Below are positions 33,791 through 45,294 of a stretch of DNA of 64,000 nt, piece after piece. A program made the position numbers and the translations under genes. The stretch's first letter is position 1. Each line of letters begins with the position of its first letter. This DNA comes from Harmothoe impar (lineage: Eukaryota > Annelida > Polychaeta > Phyllodocida > Polynoidae), in assembly GCA_947462335.1 (NCBI GenBank), contig OX381715.1, positions 41,330,650 through 41,394,649 on the forward strand. The letters run 5' to 3'. Below the pieces are notes generated by a model. The model was not told the origin of the DNA and searched no databases. It saw nothing but the letters and a program-made list of their open reading frames with translations.

Positions 33791-34454
33791 TCTTGACCTC
33801 AGAATAGCATCATTAATGAATATTAAATCATAGCGCAACATACAGTTCACCTCACATCACACCAATATCACTTTAACTTCCTGTATCCCTGAACATATTG
33901 CAGCTGCTGTTGGGAATGATCTGAAAGAACAAGATACATGTACAATTAGCATGTGGGGCATAGCAAATATATGCATTCAATTTAACATGTCTTATCTGTT
34001 GTTTGAATATTTCATCAACATGTATTACATGCATAGATATACAAAGTAATGTAGTTACAAATGCATGACATAGAAAAGGGTACAAACCTTTAAAATATTG
34101 CATATGCCCATTTCCCTCTCTTCCACTTCTTCCTGTCTGTAGCTGTTGGGGAGGGATGGCCTAATGGTGCATGGGTGCTAGGATATAGGCAGACACCCTA
34201 ACACATGGCCTGTTGTCTAGGTAACATACCCAGTGTCTGTACTATCAAACCAGGCTTAGGCCTTGAGCTGAGTCAGGTTGGGGTGCAGCGCTGGGGAAGA
34301 ATGTCACATGTCTGTGTTTGTGTGGAGGGGGGAGGGGCTGCTAAACAAGCTGTGGCAGGGTCAGTGTGTTCCCTTTATCTACAAACTTAAGGTTTGACCC
34401 CTGTTGTCAAGAGAGCAAAACTCTTGGGAATAACTTGGGAATATTGTGGAAATC

Positions 34455-34740
34455 TTATGGACGTGTCACTAGTTTCTCACAAGTCCATTTCCTGAGAAAT
34501 GCACAAGAAATGCCCCTCACTATACAACATATCAATCTCATACAAAACTTAGAGTATGAAAACAAGGGTGAATCATGGGAAAAATAAATTGGGAACATCT
34601 AAAACCTAGACTTGTGTAAATGTCATGGACATGTCACTAGTTTAGCACAAGTCCATTTCCTGAGAAATGCACAAGAAATGCCCTTCATCATAGAACATGT
34701 CAATGTCATACGCCCCTCACCATAGAACATGTCAATTGGG
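34455..34740. repeat. Direct duplication, about 90 bp
   Basis: 'ggacgtgtcactagtttctc acaagtccatttcctgagaa' at about 34459-34510 recurs at about 34629-34680, then a further short repeat of 'catagaacatgtcaat' at 34690-34735. Confidence 0.75.
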
Positions 34741-35330
34741 TGTAGAACCAGTAGTATATCAAGAAAGGTATATCTTGGGAATAACTTCGGAATATCCTAA
34801 GTTCACACTCGGGTGAATCGTATGACAGTATGAGGATACATGTATGAGAATACATATAAAGAAAGTCTCTAGTATCTCCTGAGTCAAAAACTTGCTTCTG
34901 ATTTGATAGGGATTCCCAGGGTGAATTCTTGAGGGATTACCAAGTTTCTCCCAAGTAATGGTCACCTCCCGAGATTCACCCGGTTCACCCAAATTGTGAA
35001 CATTCTCTTCCCAGTACTGTTCAGTGCACGCGGCTAATACGAGAGTTAGGCTAAATTCACCACTTTCGGACGCTCGTTGGCATTGCAAACGTGACCCCTT
35101 TTCTCTGAGCTATACCTATCTTAATATTCAACACAGAACTAGTATCAGACTACATTGGAGAAAGATTCATATCTAAGATAAAGAGAAAATAACAGTCAGT
35201 ACACAGTGCTGTCCGGCTCATGGTGTAATTATATCAATTATTTGAAAGGTCTTCAAATAATTTTTCCTGGTAATCATCATGTACTTTTATGTACAGTTCT
35301 CTTTGTAATGCAAATATCTTTGTCATTTAC

Positions 35331-35431
35331 CTCAAGTCGGACAAGGAGATATGCTAAACCCTGTTGTTCCATATACATCCAGGCAATAGCACAGCAGGAT
35401 TTAGCATGTATCTCCCTGTCCGACTTGAGGT
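35331..35431. repeat. Inverted repeat with about 35-bp arms
   Basis: The left arm acctcaagtcggacaaggag ... gctaaaccctg is matched by the right arm 'cagcaggatttagcatg ... ctgtccgacttgaggt'. About 27 bp separate the arms. Confidence 0.8.
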
Positions 35432-35836
35432 ACATGACAAATTATGATACATATTCTGCATGAGCTTGTTTACCTAAAACAGGCTTACTTCAGGACATTA
35501 TCAAACACAATTTAAACAGGGTTGGACGTTTCCATTTTCTTTTGTTGGTAAGATAAACACTTCCTGTTTACTTATATACTCACACATATGGCATAGAATA
35601 TGTATACAGTATATTACGCATTTTAATGTTAAAAGTGTCCGACTTAAGGCATGCGTCTGTCTTTGGGTGAATCTACCCTATACGCCAGGTTTTACGGTAC
35701 TCAAAAAAGTACTTACAACAGTGGACTGAGGTGGAGAGGGGGCAATGGTTTATCTTGGAGAAAGGATTGCTTTATCTATCTAACAGGTGCTCCGTGTACT
35801 CAGGTCGGTCAGCTCTCTCCCCTCACTTGCACTTTA
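35432..35836. other. Non-coding stretch
   Basis: 'gtccgacttaaggcatgcg' near 35638 echoes the preceding inverted repeat and 'cgccaggttttacggtac' near 35682 is an end of the 'accgtaaaacctcgc' family. No gene supported. Confidence 0.45.
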
Positions 35837-35840
35837 TTAA

Positions 35841-36092
35841 CCCTTTAAGGACGGTATGTTGCTAAAAGATTACATTTGTTATCACGATGCAACAACGCCC
35901 TGGGGAGTGACTTGGTGTTGTAGCATTGGTGTATCATGTCGACCCTTTGCGAGTATACCAGCCCCATAGGATCGGGATGATGCTTGAATGCAGCACTCGT
36001 TAGTTACTCACTAGGGCTGCATCCATGCATCACTTTGGCGCTTTTAGGGCTATTATTCCCAAGGGGCGGCATGCATTAAAGCCCTTAAAGGG
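35841..36092. mobile_element. Best-preserved TTAA-family MITE
   Basis: 252 bp, starting CCCTTTAAGGACGGTATG and ending GCCCTTAAAGGG, with TTAA directly on both sides (35837-35840 and 36093-36096). The interior has gagtgacttgg, 'gcatcactttggcg' and 'gttagttactcactagggct' segments. The inference of a piggyBac-type origin rests on the TTAA duplication and the CCC/GGG ends. Confidence 0.8.
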
Positions 36093-36533
36093 TTAACCTG
36101 TTCTAGCTTTCAGATTCCACCCACTCGAACTGGACCTTGTTCATATTTCAACGATCCATACAACTTTTACTTGGCTAGCCAGATAGTACCAGATTCTTAA
36201 AACATACTCAACGAGTAAAGGGATCGGTTGAAAACATTGTGCTGCATTTGAAAGGAGTTCCTTGGGAAAAAGCTAATCCCTTATTTTTTTCATACACTTG
36301 TTGGCACTCTCTCGGATATGTCGTTGATGTAACGGGCCCCAGGCGCCCCCTGTACACGGGGTAAACATGGTGTGGTTTGTCATGGTGCAATCTGACACAT
36401 GTATCTGGTGGTGTCTGTCATCGTATAACGTCATGATGGAGTTGTCATCTGTTCCTCCATGTACCACTCACCATTAGACCACCTGTACCACCTTGTGTGC
36501 CACTACCTCAAATCTGCCTCCAGAGGTTCTTAA

Positions 36534-36590
36534 CCCTTTGAGGATGGCATGTCACTAAAATATTACATTATGCTGTCCTTAAACCTAAAT
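36534..36590. mobile_element. Short internal-deletion copy of the TTAA MITE
   Basis: TTAA + CCCTTTGAGGATGGCATGTC joined after about 25 bp to 'atgctgtccttaaac'. Almost only the two ends are left. Confidence 0.6.
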
Positions 36591-36599
36591 GCGGATGGG

Positions 36600-37490
36600 T
36601 AACCAAAAGCCACCTGGTGGTAAACATCAGTATTACTCAATACTCAAATTTCCGTTTTCATCCCTACATGGACTGCAGTGCCAAAAATACATTATTTGTG
36701 CAAATTGTTATAATCATATCATGTTTATTATCTTTATTAGATGTCTGAGTGCCCATAGGTCTCTATAGTTAAGGAAACATTATTGATAACTGTGACCCCT
36801 TAATTTCTTTTTCTTCAGAAATGGTCACAATGATATCCTCTACACACCTGCGAAGTTTAGTACATTAATCAGTAGTAGGTGATTGCTAGGTAATGTGAAA
36901 ATACAGATTTCCCATTCATTTCTATAGTTAGGCATTTTTTGTTTGGATGGCCATGGTATGGCCGTGACATATGTTTTTTCCCGCATTTTCTATTTGGAAA
37001 GATATCAAGGTAATATAATCCAGAGTTATAAGATAAAATGAGTAGAAGATCAGAACCTCTCAGCCACTAGCATTCGTCTTTTACTCTTCCTTTACCGATC
37101 GCGCCTTTTGGCGAATTTTGGGCCGAATTTTGGGCGATTTTGAGCCCCTGCCATCTTCTCAAAAATTTCTTTAAAGCTCTGATTTTTTGGATTCGTAATA
37201 TTTGGTATATATGGTTTCTAGGGATCCCAAACCATTTGTCTCTGGTAGTATTTCCCTTCATATGGTTGGCTTGCCAACTTGAGGGACAGTCAACCCGATT
37301 TTGGTCCATATTTAATCGATTTTTCAGGTAAAAATCATTAAAAATGTAGAATAATAATCCTAGAAATAGTGATTTTGTGAATTATTGGTTGCCATGGTAA
37401 CCACATCAAATATGGCCCTCATGACCATTCCACATACAAAATCTGAAAATACCTAAAAGAAAACTACAACATGGTATCTATTCCATCTCA
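36600..37490. other. Non-coding stretch
   Basis: AT-rich; no gene or clear repeat seen. Confidence 0.5.
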
Positions 37491-37494
37491 ATTG

Positions 37495-37822
37495 ATGAAG
37501 GCTGTGTATCATGACCTTGAGCCAAAGTTTTTGTCTCTGATCGGGTGCCGTCTCTGACCGGGTGCCGTCTCTGACCAGGTGTCAGAAAAAAGGTGTTTTA
37601 AAAAGAATTATACTCATGTATATAAGGATTTGTGAAAACGTTATTGCGGTTGTTATATAATTATAATTATAATTACAATTAGCATCCTGATGTTGGTATT
37701 TTGACCTTATCAAGCCAAGCTGGTCAGAGACGGCACCCGGTCAGAGACGGCACCCAGTCAGAGACGGCACCCAGTCAGAGACAAAAACATTGGCCCAAGG
37801 TCATGAGACACAGCCTGAAGGG
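37495..37822. mobile_element. Fold-back element with tandem repeats in its arms
   Basis: The left arm (about 37495-37590) has 'gaaggctgtgtatcatgacc' and then three tandem 'gggtgccgtctctgacc' units. The right arm (about 37722-37822) is its inverted complement with four such units, then 'ggtcatgagacacagcc'. The loop of about 130 bp is AT-rich. No target-site duplication was recognised. Confidence 0.8.
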
Positions 37823-38156
37823 AATCCTGAAATATTGCAGTTTGAATATTTGTTCAAAATACACTTTTTGATATATCATTGCTATTTTGATAGAGCCATA
37901 TCTTGCTTATTTAAATAGGTATAGAAAACTAGGGTACCGCTGTTTAAAGTCAACATCCTTAGTTTACAGTATTACCACTCAACTTATAGTTTGAATATTC
38001 ACATAATTCCAAAAGTTTTGGAATGCTCATGCCATTATCTATAGTCAAAAAACACCCAAAAATGATCTGGTAAAGGAAGAGTTAAAGGGTCAGTAGGCCA
38101 ATGAAAACACGGAAAATTAGCCGATTAAAGCCACTTATTTAGTCCCCCAATGACCA

Positions 38157-38520
38157 CTGACGCCTATGACTGGCTGGTGTCTATGACTGGCTGCAGTCTA
38201 CGACTTGATGACATAATGTGACTTGATGACATCAATGACTTGATAACGTCTATGACTTGATGACATCTATGACCAGCTGACATCTATGCCTAGCTGATAT
38301 CTATGACTGGCTGACATCTATGACCGGCTACCATCTATGACCTGCTACCAACTATGACGGGCTGACCTCTATGAACGGCTGGTGTCTATCACTTAGTGAC
38401 ATCCATGACCATCTGACCTCTATGACCGGCAGATGTCTATGACTTGCTGGCGTCTATGATTTGGGATATCTATGATTTGATGACGTCTATGACCAGATCA
38501 CGTCCATATTTCCTTACACC
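38157..38520. repeat. ~17-bp degenerate minisatellite 'tctatgacttgatgacg'
   Basis: About twenty variants of a 16-18-bp unit such as 'tctatgactggctgaca' run in one orientation. A short inverted remnant (gatcatagacgtccgccag) lies at about 38610-38640 downstream. Confidence 0.85.
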
Positions 38521-39082
38521 CACTGCAATTAATGCTGGTGTAAAGGGGCGTGGTTTCTTTTAGAGGGGCATGCTGCCACAAGGGGTGTCGTTTAGTAGAT
38601 GACATCAGCCGATCATAGACGTCCGCCAGTCAAAGATCATAGTGACTCTTTTTAATCTAAATACTAATCGAAAAAAAGGAATGGAAAATGCCTGCAAAGT
38701 GTCTTTCACAGAGCAGGTGTTTGTTTCCTATGCAGAGTGCCTGTGGACATCTCTCTCAGAGGTACCTATCCTAATTATCCTATCTGATTTATAATCACTA
38801 CTTGGGAGGGGGTATACTCAAAACTGGTATAAATGTCATTCCTGGAATATGCCTTGTAGATATCTCCATATCACATCTTTTTGACGTGTCTACATCTAAA
38901 TGTTTTAGACATCTTTTACAGCTAGTCATATATATGCCATCATTGTTAAGTCCAAAGGTATCACTGATAAATATGTCTTATTATATAAATATGTTTATAT
39001 AAAATACACATAAATATTGTTACATCAAAAACCCATGCAAAAGGACACGCAAAAACTTCATGCATATGTTACGTCTTGGGAA

Positions 39083-39266
39083 CACACAGAAAAGTAAAGG
39101 TGTCAACTGTGTCTCCCACGTGGCTCTGGTAAAATAGAGAGTCAAACTGCTAATGACTCTGCTTATATGCTTGACCCTGCATATAAGCAGAGTCATTAGC
39201 AGTTTGACTCTCTATTTTACCAGAGCCACGTGGGAGACACAGTTGACACCTTTACTTTCCTGTGTG
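39083..39266. repeat. Near-perfect hairpin, 88-bp arms, 8-base loop
   Basis: 39083-39170 is the reverse complement of 39179-39266 with a single mismatch seen (near 39090/39259). The loop is ttgaccct (39171-39178). It has no protein frame and no similarity to the MITE families here. Confidence 0.95.
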
Positions 39267-39486
39267 AACAAAATATGATATCATGAAATTACTAGTTATC
39301 TTTATGTAAGGTGCTAGCTGGGTGTGGATAATTTCAATTCAATTCAACACCAATAACGTGAGCTTTAGCAACTCGTCCGTAAGAAAATCCAGCATAAAAG
39401 AATACAAATCAGTTGCCAACACCCGGAGGAGGACTAATCTCGGTTTAGGGGCTTCCTAGATTGACGTTAATAGGACAATTAAGGAG

Positions 39487-39733
39487 ACTTGACATTTTAA
39501 GGGCAGCATACCACTTTCATGTGCCCCTTTTCGTTACGATGCGTGAGTCTACTCACCAGTGCTACCTTCATGCATCATGTAGGCCCTTTGGAGTTGTATC
39601 AACCCCATAAGGTTGGCATGATGCATGAATGCAGCAATGGTGATTTACTACTTAGGGGTACATACAAGTATCATGACTACGACGGTCACACTGCATTCAC
39701 CCATTTTATAGCATGGTCCTTAAATGGTTAACC
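39487..39733. mobile_element. MITE copy, TTAA family
   Basis: Opens with 'ttttaagggcagcatacc' and closes with 'catggtccttaaatgg' followed by TTAA. Internal 'atgcatgaatgcagcaatgg' present. Confidence 0.6.
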
Positions 39734-39904
39734 CTTTAAAAGAAAAGAGTATCGTATTTTCAACCAAGTTTGTTTCAAAGCAGCTGTGATCCTATTATAC
39801 ATCTATTGGTGCCATTCATGCCAAGGTTGTACATTTCAACAGCTAAATTGAAAAGAACATGTAATTATTGTGCCATTTATGGGCCACTCACATCACAAGT
39901 GAAC

Positions 39905-39955
39905 ATTTGTGTGTGTGTGGGTGGGTGTGTGTGTGTGGGGGTGCGTGTGTAGGCC
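39905..39955. repeat. GT-rich microsatellite
   Basis: Imperfect (gt)n/(gggt)n run of about 50 bp. Confidence 0.8.
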
Positions 39956-40282
39956 CACTGGGGGTAGACTATAAGCCCTGCTGTGTTTGTCCTTGACCAC
40001 GGCCCTCCCATGGCTCAGTGGCACCACCTTATGTTAATCAGGTATACTGAAGACCTTCATCAAGGCATGGTCCTTTCTGACGTCATTTTCACGTCCTTTA
40101 TCACCAAATCTCGCTACAAAATGTCAGCCCCCTTGGTTGATGCATTTGGTTCCATTTTATTGTTTCAAAATAGTTTTGTATGAATGTGAATAAGAAAACT
40201 GAGGATTGAAGCTTGGTGTGAAGTTGATTAATATACAATGAACCGATAGAGTTAGACTTTTAGCTATGCCAGTCTTTTCTTT

Positions 40283-40450
40283 TAAGGGCGGCATAGTACC
40301 TTGATGCAGTGTACCTTAGTGCCTGGATAGCCCATTCATATAACACGACTGGTTGAGGAACTAGCCAATGCTGCATTAACGCATCATGCATACTATAATA
40401 TATAAAGTGTTGATATACAGCCGAGATGGGGGGCATGCTGCATTTATGCT
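40283..40450. mobile_element. Degenerate MITE, TTAA family
   Basis: 'cttttaagggcggcatagta' then 'gctgcattaacgcatcatgc'; right end not clear. Confidence 0.45.
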
Positions 40451-42180
40451 GCGCCCGGGACTGTATTGATGAAATGTAAACGGACATCATGCTACGTAAA
40501 ATGGCTATGACCATTCGATTCAGAACTAGGCCAGTTGATTAGCCACAAATCAGATATTTCTATTTTCACTGAATATGTCCCAACCTCATGGAGTCATTCT
40601 AGAAAGAGCTACGATTTAAGGCAAAGGTACTGTCCATGACTGTCTCCATGTCTGCATTGGTCGTCATGATGCATTAACACAGTGTCGGCGAATTTGGTGT
40701 ATAGAGCACTTCTGCGTTACTCGTTAGGGCTGCATTTATGTTTGGGAATAGCGTCCCCTTTTTCGGGGCCTTTTTAAAGATCCCCCCCCCCCACCCCAAA
40801 CCTACACAGTACCAGTTTCGGCAACTTGGTCAAGAAAGACCTTTGGCCATTGTCGCGTAATGTCGCTAAACCCGAAAATCATGAGAGCTGATACAGACGC
40901 TGCTTCCTCTACGTCTAGCTGATTCTTTCTTTTTTTCATTCTATATACGACAATTACTATGCTTCAATACTAGAAATCCCTTATGCCATCACCTCCTCCC
41001 CCGAATTGAACACAATATAGCCATGTCACACAGGTGGTTCGACGCTTTTGAATTTCATTTATTTCCCATTGTAAAAAAAGCAGAAAGATGAATTCAAAGG
41101 TTTGGTTATCATAGTTCTTCACTAGTTCTTCACTCATTGGACCTTTGGGGATCCATAGTGGTTGGCCTTTGTCATTGTATCTAGAATATTATCGTTTTAT
41201 AATCCTTTGGTGCCCAGAACTATTTCATCAATATCTGTTCCATTCGACACAATAGTTCTGATGTTTGAAGTCATGTACTACCATTTATTTAATTTCTTGA
41301 GACAAGGGTCATGTAACATTAAAGGTCTTGAAATGGACTTTATATTTGACTATGTAAAATCATTCAACTTTTGTTTAATTTTGGTTGCCATGGCAACCCG
41401 AGACATTCTATTCGCTGATATGCTCAATATACTGCATTTGTAGGGCCAATGAAGTGTTATTTGGCCATGATTAGGCTATTCCTAGCCTGGAAAACGTTCC
41501 AAATAAGAACAGTTTGAATGGCAATTGAAGAATATTGATACTTCAACCAGCATCTGCAGGAAAAGTTGACATACAATGATTTTATGACAATTTCTCATAT
41601 TTTTCATTTATATTGAAGGGCATATTGGTGAAAATTATGCTTTTTAGATGAATTTTGGATAACCATGATGGATCACATCTCTGATCCCCTATTCTTTAGT
41701 TAAGTTTGCACTATTCCTCATATATAAAATTCACAGCAATATAAATGGTCTCATTGTAATCGTATGGTCTTGGGGCTTCATATGTGAGTATAACCCTGAA
41801 ATTTGACCCAGTAGAACTTTCTTGATGAAACTCTACTTCAATATAGGTGTTTTTATGCCTAAAACCGCGCCAATTGGCGCGCTTGGGCACGTAAGGGATA
41901 ATATAGCATTTGCTTATCTTGACAACTGATACGGGAAAATCAAGTTTTGATAAATAACAGATGTTGCTTTCTCTATGTCTAACTGATAAAGGCATGTATT
42001 TATCAGTACCACTGAAACGTCCGACCGTTATTAACTATATAAGTATAGTTCTATGAGATAGGGCCAGGAACTGGGCCTTCAGGTCAATACCATTATAAAG
42101 GTATCTTTCTATTTGGTGTATTTGTGTATCATAGTAGAATACTTCTCGTCAGATTGGGTACGGTCCTCCCTATACTATGC
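40451..42180. other. Non-coding stretch
   Basis: A further MITE-like fragment at about 40655-40745 and a poly-C run near 40780. No gene supported. Confidence 0.45.
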
Positions 42181-42185
42181 TTTAA

Positions 42186-42400
42186 CCCTTTGAGGCCGGC
42201 ATAATACATTAATGTATAATGCCCTTAGTCGTCATGATGCATGAATGCAGCCCTGGCGAGTAAGTCACTAGGGCTGCATTCAAGTATCATGCTGACCCTA
42301 AGGGGTTGAGACACTCCCGAATGGTTGGCCAATGTAGCCCCGGCGAGTAATGGTGCATCATGACAACAAATGTAACTTTTTAGCGACATCAGTCCTTAAC
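42186..42400. mobile_element. MITE copy, TTAA family
   Basis: TTAA (42182-42185) then CCCTTTGAGGCCGGCATAAT; the interior has 'gcagccctggcgagtaagtc' and 'ctagggctgcattcaag'; the right end 'agtccttaacat' is degenerate. Confidence 0.65.
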
Positions 42401-43769
42401 ATACATGTTATGGTAAGGCATCTGAATGCCCGACACCACCAAGGGCATCTCTCCCATTACCAGTCTCACAAGTTCAAGCTATTATTTATTTACTCTATAT
42501 ACAGTTTTATACATTTACAACAACCCACCCGCATTATAGGGGTCTGGCCACATGTGCATCTCTCGTCACTCGCCCTGATCAGAACAAAGAGTATTGAAAT
42601 CCCACCGTATGGGTATACTGAAAAAAGGATACTGATCTTATGAACGTTAATTTATTGAAGGCTTTAAAGAACATACCGCTTGGTAGATAGGTTGTAGGCA
42701 AATTAGCAAGTCACTGCCAGGGTTTTCTGCAGGTCGAAATACGTCACGCGGTAAAATGCTAGAGTCCCTAACTCTAATGTCGTTAATTCAACACAAATCA
42801 ACGGTGAAATCTAGTACCTTTTCTTAAATTCTTTAATATAGGCCCCTGGGAGCAGTAGGAAAAAGATGCATAACCCCGGCCCTGCACTGTATGGAATATG
42901 TAGTACACACACCTGAGTTCCCCATAAACAAATTCACAAGAGTGCTTTTTTAAACTTGTTTGTTCGCATGTCCTTGTAATTCAGAAGAAGGGGTATTTTC
43001 TTCACTAAAATTAGGGGAATCTATGAAAAGGGGTCGTGTTTACTGGCTGAGTCGGTAAAAATGTTATCTGGAGTACACAGAGGCCGCAGGTAATGTGTGG
43101 GAAGGAAGAGAAAAAATCTAATAATCTGTAATCCTAAACCTAAGTCATGTCTTATTGTTTACCATTATAGCACCCCTGTACTTAATTAGTGTCACACGGT
43201 GCAATGCAACTGGATAAATGTCTGTACCTTGTCTGAAAAATGGGTTCTTTTAGACTTCAAACCTCAGTGTTGCCAGTGTTCTTCATGAAAAAGGGGTATA
43301 CTTATTTTCACCCAATTATTAGCAAATCGGGGGTAAATTAGAGAATTGGGAAAGCAGGGTGTGTAGTGGCCAAAGCCAATGATTGAGACAAAGTCTTGGG
43401 ACAGAAGTTGACTTGCTACTGTTTATTACCTTTTCCGCATGACAGCAGGGTTACAGGTGTGAGTAGGGGAGAGAGGGGCACGTTGACCACCTGGGCACGC
43501 TCAACCACATGCTTTCTTTGCTATTCCTTTGGGAATTTTCCAGCAGTTTGCCTACCATATTACCCCCTTATACGTAGAGCTCAATTCAACTTGGTTTATT
43601 CCACAACCGATATGGGAAAATGTATACTGTTAAATGTCACATATTTTGATGTGAAATGTTCTGTTCACGTAGTTCATAGCAAGTTGGTGCTGTTACACAT
43701 TTATCCATTTTACACTTTACATTGTTGTGTTACTGTATTAAAGGTATTGTCAAAAGACCTTGAACTTAC
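42401..43769. other. Non-coding stretch downstream of the HARBI1-like exons
   Basis: The C-terminal HARBI1-like exon or exons would be expected on the - strand here. I searched by eye for the conserved Cys-rich 'LHN'-type segment and did not find it. Confidence 0.4.
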
Positions 43770-43904
43770 CGTAATCTCTGCTTGACCTGTCCAATGATCC
43801 TTTAAATCAGAGACCTCGTTTTACGGTGCCACTTATTGTAGTTGGCCTCCGCCTGGGTTCGCTCCACCCTGATCGGGGTTTGAATGTAGTCCTTAAGAAC
43901 ATAT
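43770..43904 (-). pseudogene. HARBI1-like transposase gene, exon 4, with a stop at the catalytic Glu position
   Basis: The acceptor is tattttcag before 43904. The first base completes the Gly of the LLGDSGY box split across the intron. The exon encodes YVLKDYIQTPI, then TQAEANYNKWHRKTRSLI, the conserved region of PIF/Harbinger transposases. Next comes TAA (43802-43804), then in the same frame RIIGQVKQRLR and a donor CG|GTAAGT at 43769. The stop sits exactly 35 residues after the second catalytic Asp, where D35E spacing puts the catalytic Glu. The coding match continues on both sides of it, so this is a nonsense change in a real exon. This makes the copy catalytically dead unless it is read through. 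Confidence 0.82.
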
Positions 43905-44134
43905 CTGAAAATATAAAGGTAGCATTAAGTAAAGAATCACGTTCAGGTATGTTATATAGTATATTCATGTGTATTTACTGGTTTGGAACAGGAAAAAAGG
44001 TACATTGGTTTATTTTTTGTACAAGGTGATCTCATACATTTCAACTTGAAATGTTTAAGTTTTTACTGTAAGCACAGACATGTGGGGCACAGTGTATTTT
44101 CCTTTCACTACTGCCTGTTAGAATAAATACCTAC

Positions 44135-44283
44135 CCAGAATCTCCAAGCAGGTAGAAACCCTTGAAATCACCACGGTCCCCGAGGTATTTTATCTGGCTG
44201 CCGTTCATCACATAGATGTCATTACATGTTCCAGGATTGGCCACGTTGACATGCATGATCAGGCCCTCATAGTCTCCCACGAT
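44135..44283 (-). pseudogene. HARBI1-like gene, exon 3
   Basis: Acceptor ...ctgtacag before 44283 and donor GG|GTAGGT at 44134. The 149 bases encode IVGDYEGLIMHV, then NPGTCNDIYVMNGSQIKYL and GFYLLGDSG. The PG-X2-ND segment and the LLGDSG box, carrying the second catalytic Asp, are hallmarks of the HARBI1/PIF DDE domain. The exon begins in phase 0 after exon 2 and ends in phase 2, which joins in frame to exon 4. There is no break in this exon. Splice sites were chosen by sequence and domain continuity, not transcript evidence. Confidence 0.85.
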
Positions 44284-44485
44284 CTGTACAGAGAAGAGAT
44301 TTAAATAATTAAAAAAGTTGTTAACACATTATTTACTGTTGGTTTTTATGCTATACAATAGAACATGAGAACTGAAATGTCAGTGAAGGTCAGATAATTT
44401 AATAAAAAGTTTATTTCATTACTTTTTATGGATAGGACATTCAGATTAGATATGAGTGTAAAGACATTATTTTATTTGAACTGAC

Positions 44486-44809
44486 CATAGTGTTGATGGA
44501 GTAGTACCCTTTGTAGCAGTAAAACTGGTTCTCATCCTTCACCAGTCCTTTAGGGCAACCTATGGGGACGTGGGTGCCATCCACCAGACCAAAGCAGCGT
44601 TGTTTCTTAGTCTTGAGATAGAAAGGCAACGCCTTGATGTTTTTTTCCGTCTTGCTATCCGGCCATGTGATGTAGTCCTCAATGTGGTGGTGGAAGAAGT
44701 CGCTCACGTGTTGTACCAACTTGCACACCACTGATTTGGAGACCCCATGACAATCACCTATCGTGAGGTAGCTTGCACCCGTGGCGAAATATCGCAAAGC
44801 AGTCAAGAA
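44486..44809 (-). pseudogene. HARBI1-like gene, exon 2
   Basis: The acceptor is tttatttcag before 44809 and the donor is ATG|GTCAGT at 44485. The 108 codons encode FLTALRYFATGASYLTIGD, a helix-turn-helix-like 'CHGVSKSVVCKLVQHV', the first catalytic Asp in 'CFGLVDGTHVPIGCPKG' and 'YCYKGYYSINTM'. These match the middle of HARBI1-like proteins in order and spacing. The family's autonomous transposons cut and paste DNA into TA-rich 3-bp sites, while host-domesticated members exist too. Which of these this is cannot be told here. The reading frame of this exon is intact. Confidence 0.87.
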
Positions 44810-45294
44810 CTGAAATAAAGGTATAGGCCAATTAGGGTACAACAATATTAAGGTATGGATCTATCTGACACTAAAGGTTTATATGAATGTATAATAAACA
44901 ACGGAAATATGCTACTCTTTACAAGTTGTTTTTACTGCAGTCAATATAATACAGATATGGGATGAATGGCGTCAAATAGACAGTATAATTGATAGTGGGG
45001 TTGGCCCAGTAAACTACTAATAGGAAACGGTTACCATGGCAATGAGATAAAGCTTAGAGGCCCATGTATTAAGTACTTTGCATCCGGCCTAACAATTAAT
45101 ATATATAATTAAGTTACCATGGTAATTACTGAGTAGATCTACTGTTGATATAATATAATTAATATAACCGGTAGCTATATACATACATGTATGACAAAGT
45201 GAGAAGACAAGCCAGTGGGTGTGGTGGAAATCTAAAGTACACAAATATCTGCCACACACCCGCCACACACAATGGAACTTGTTACATTACCACA

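Noticed and set aside
34150..34200. tRNA A-box-like 'tggcctaatgg'
   Set aside because: No B-box at the expected distance.
39083..39266. miRNA precursor
   Set aside because: The arms are 88 bp and almost perfectly paired, unlike the shorter, bulged animal pre-miRNA.
43396..43785. 129-residue + strand ORF beside HARBI1-like exon 4
   Set aside because: No similarity seen, and its end overlaps the exon on the other strand.
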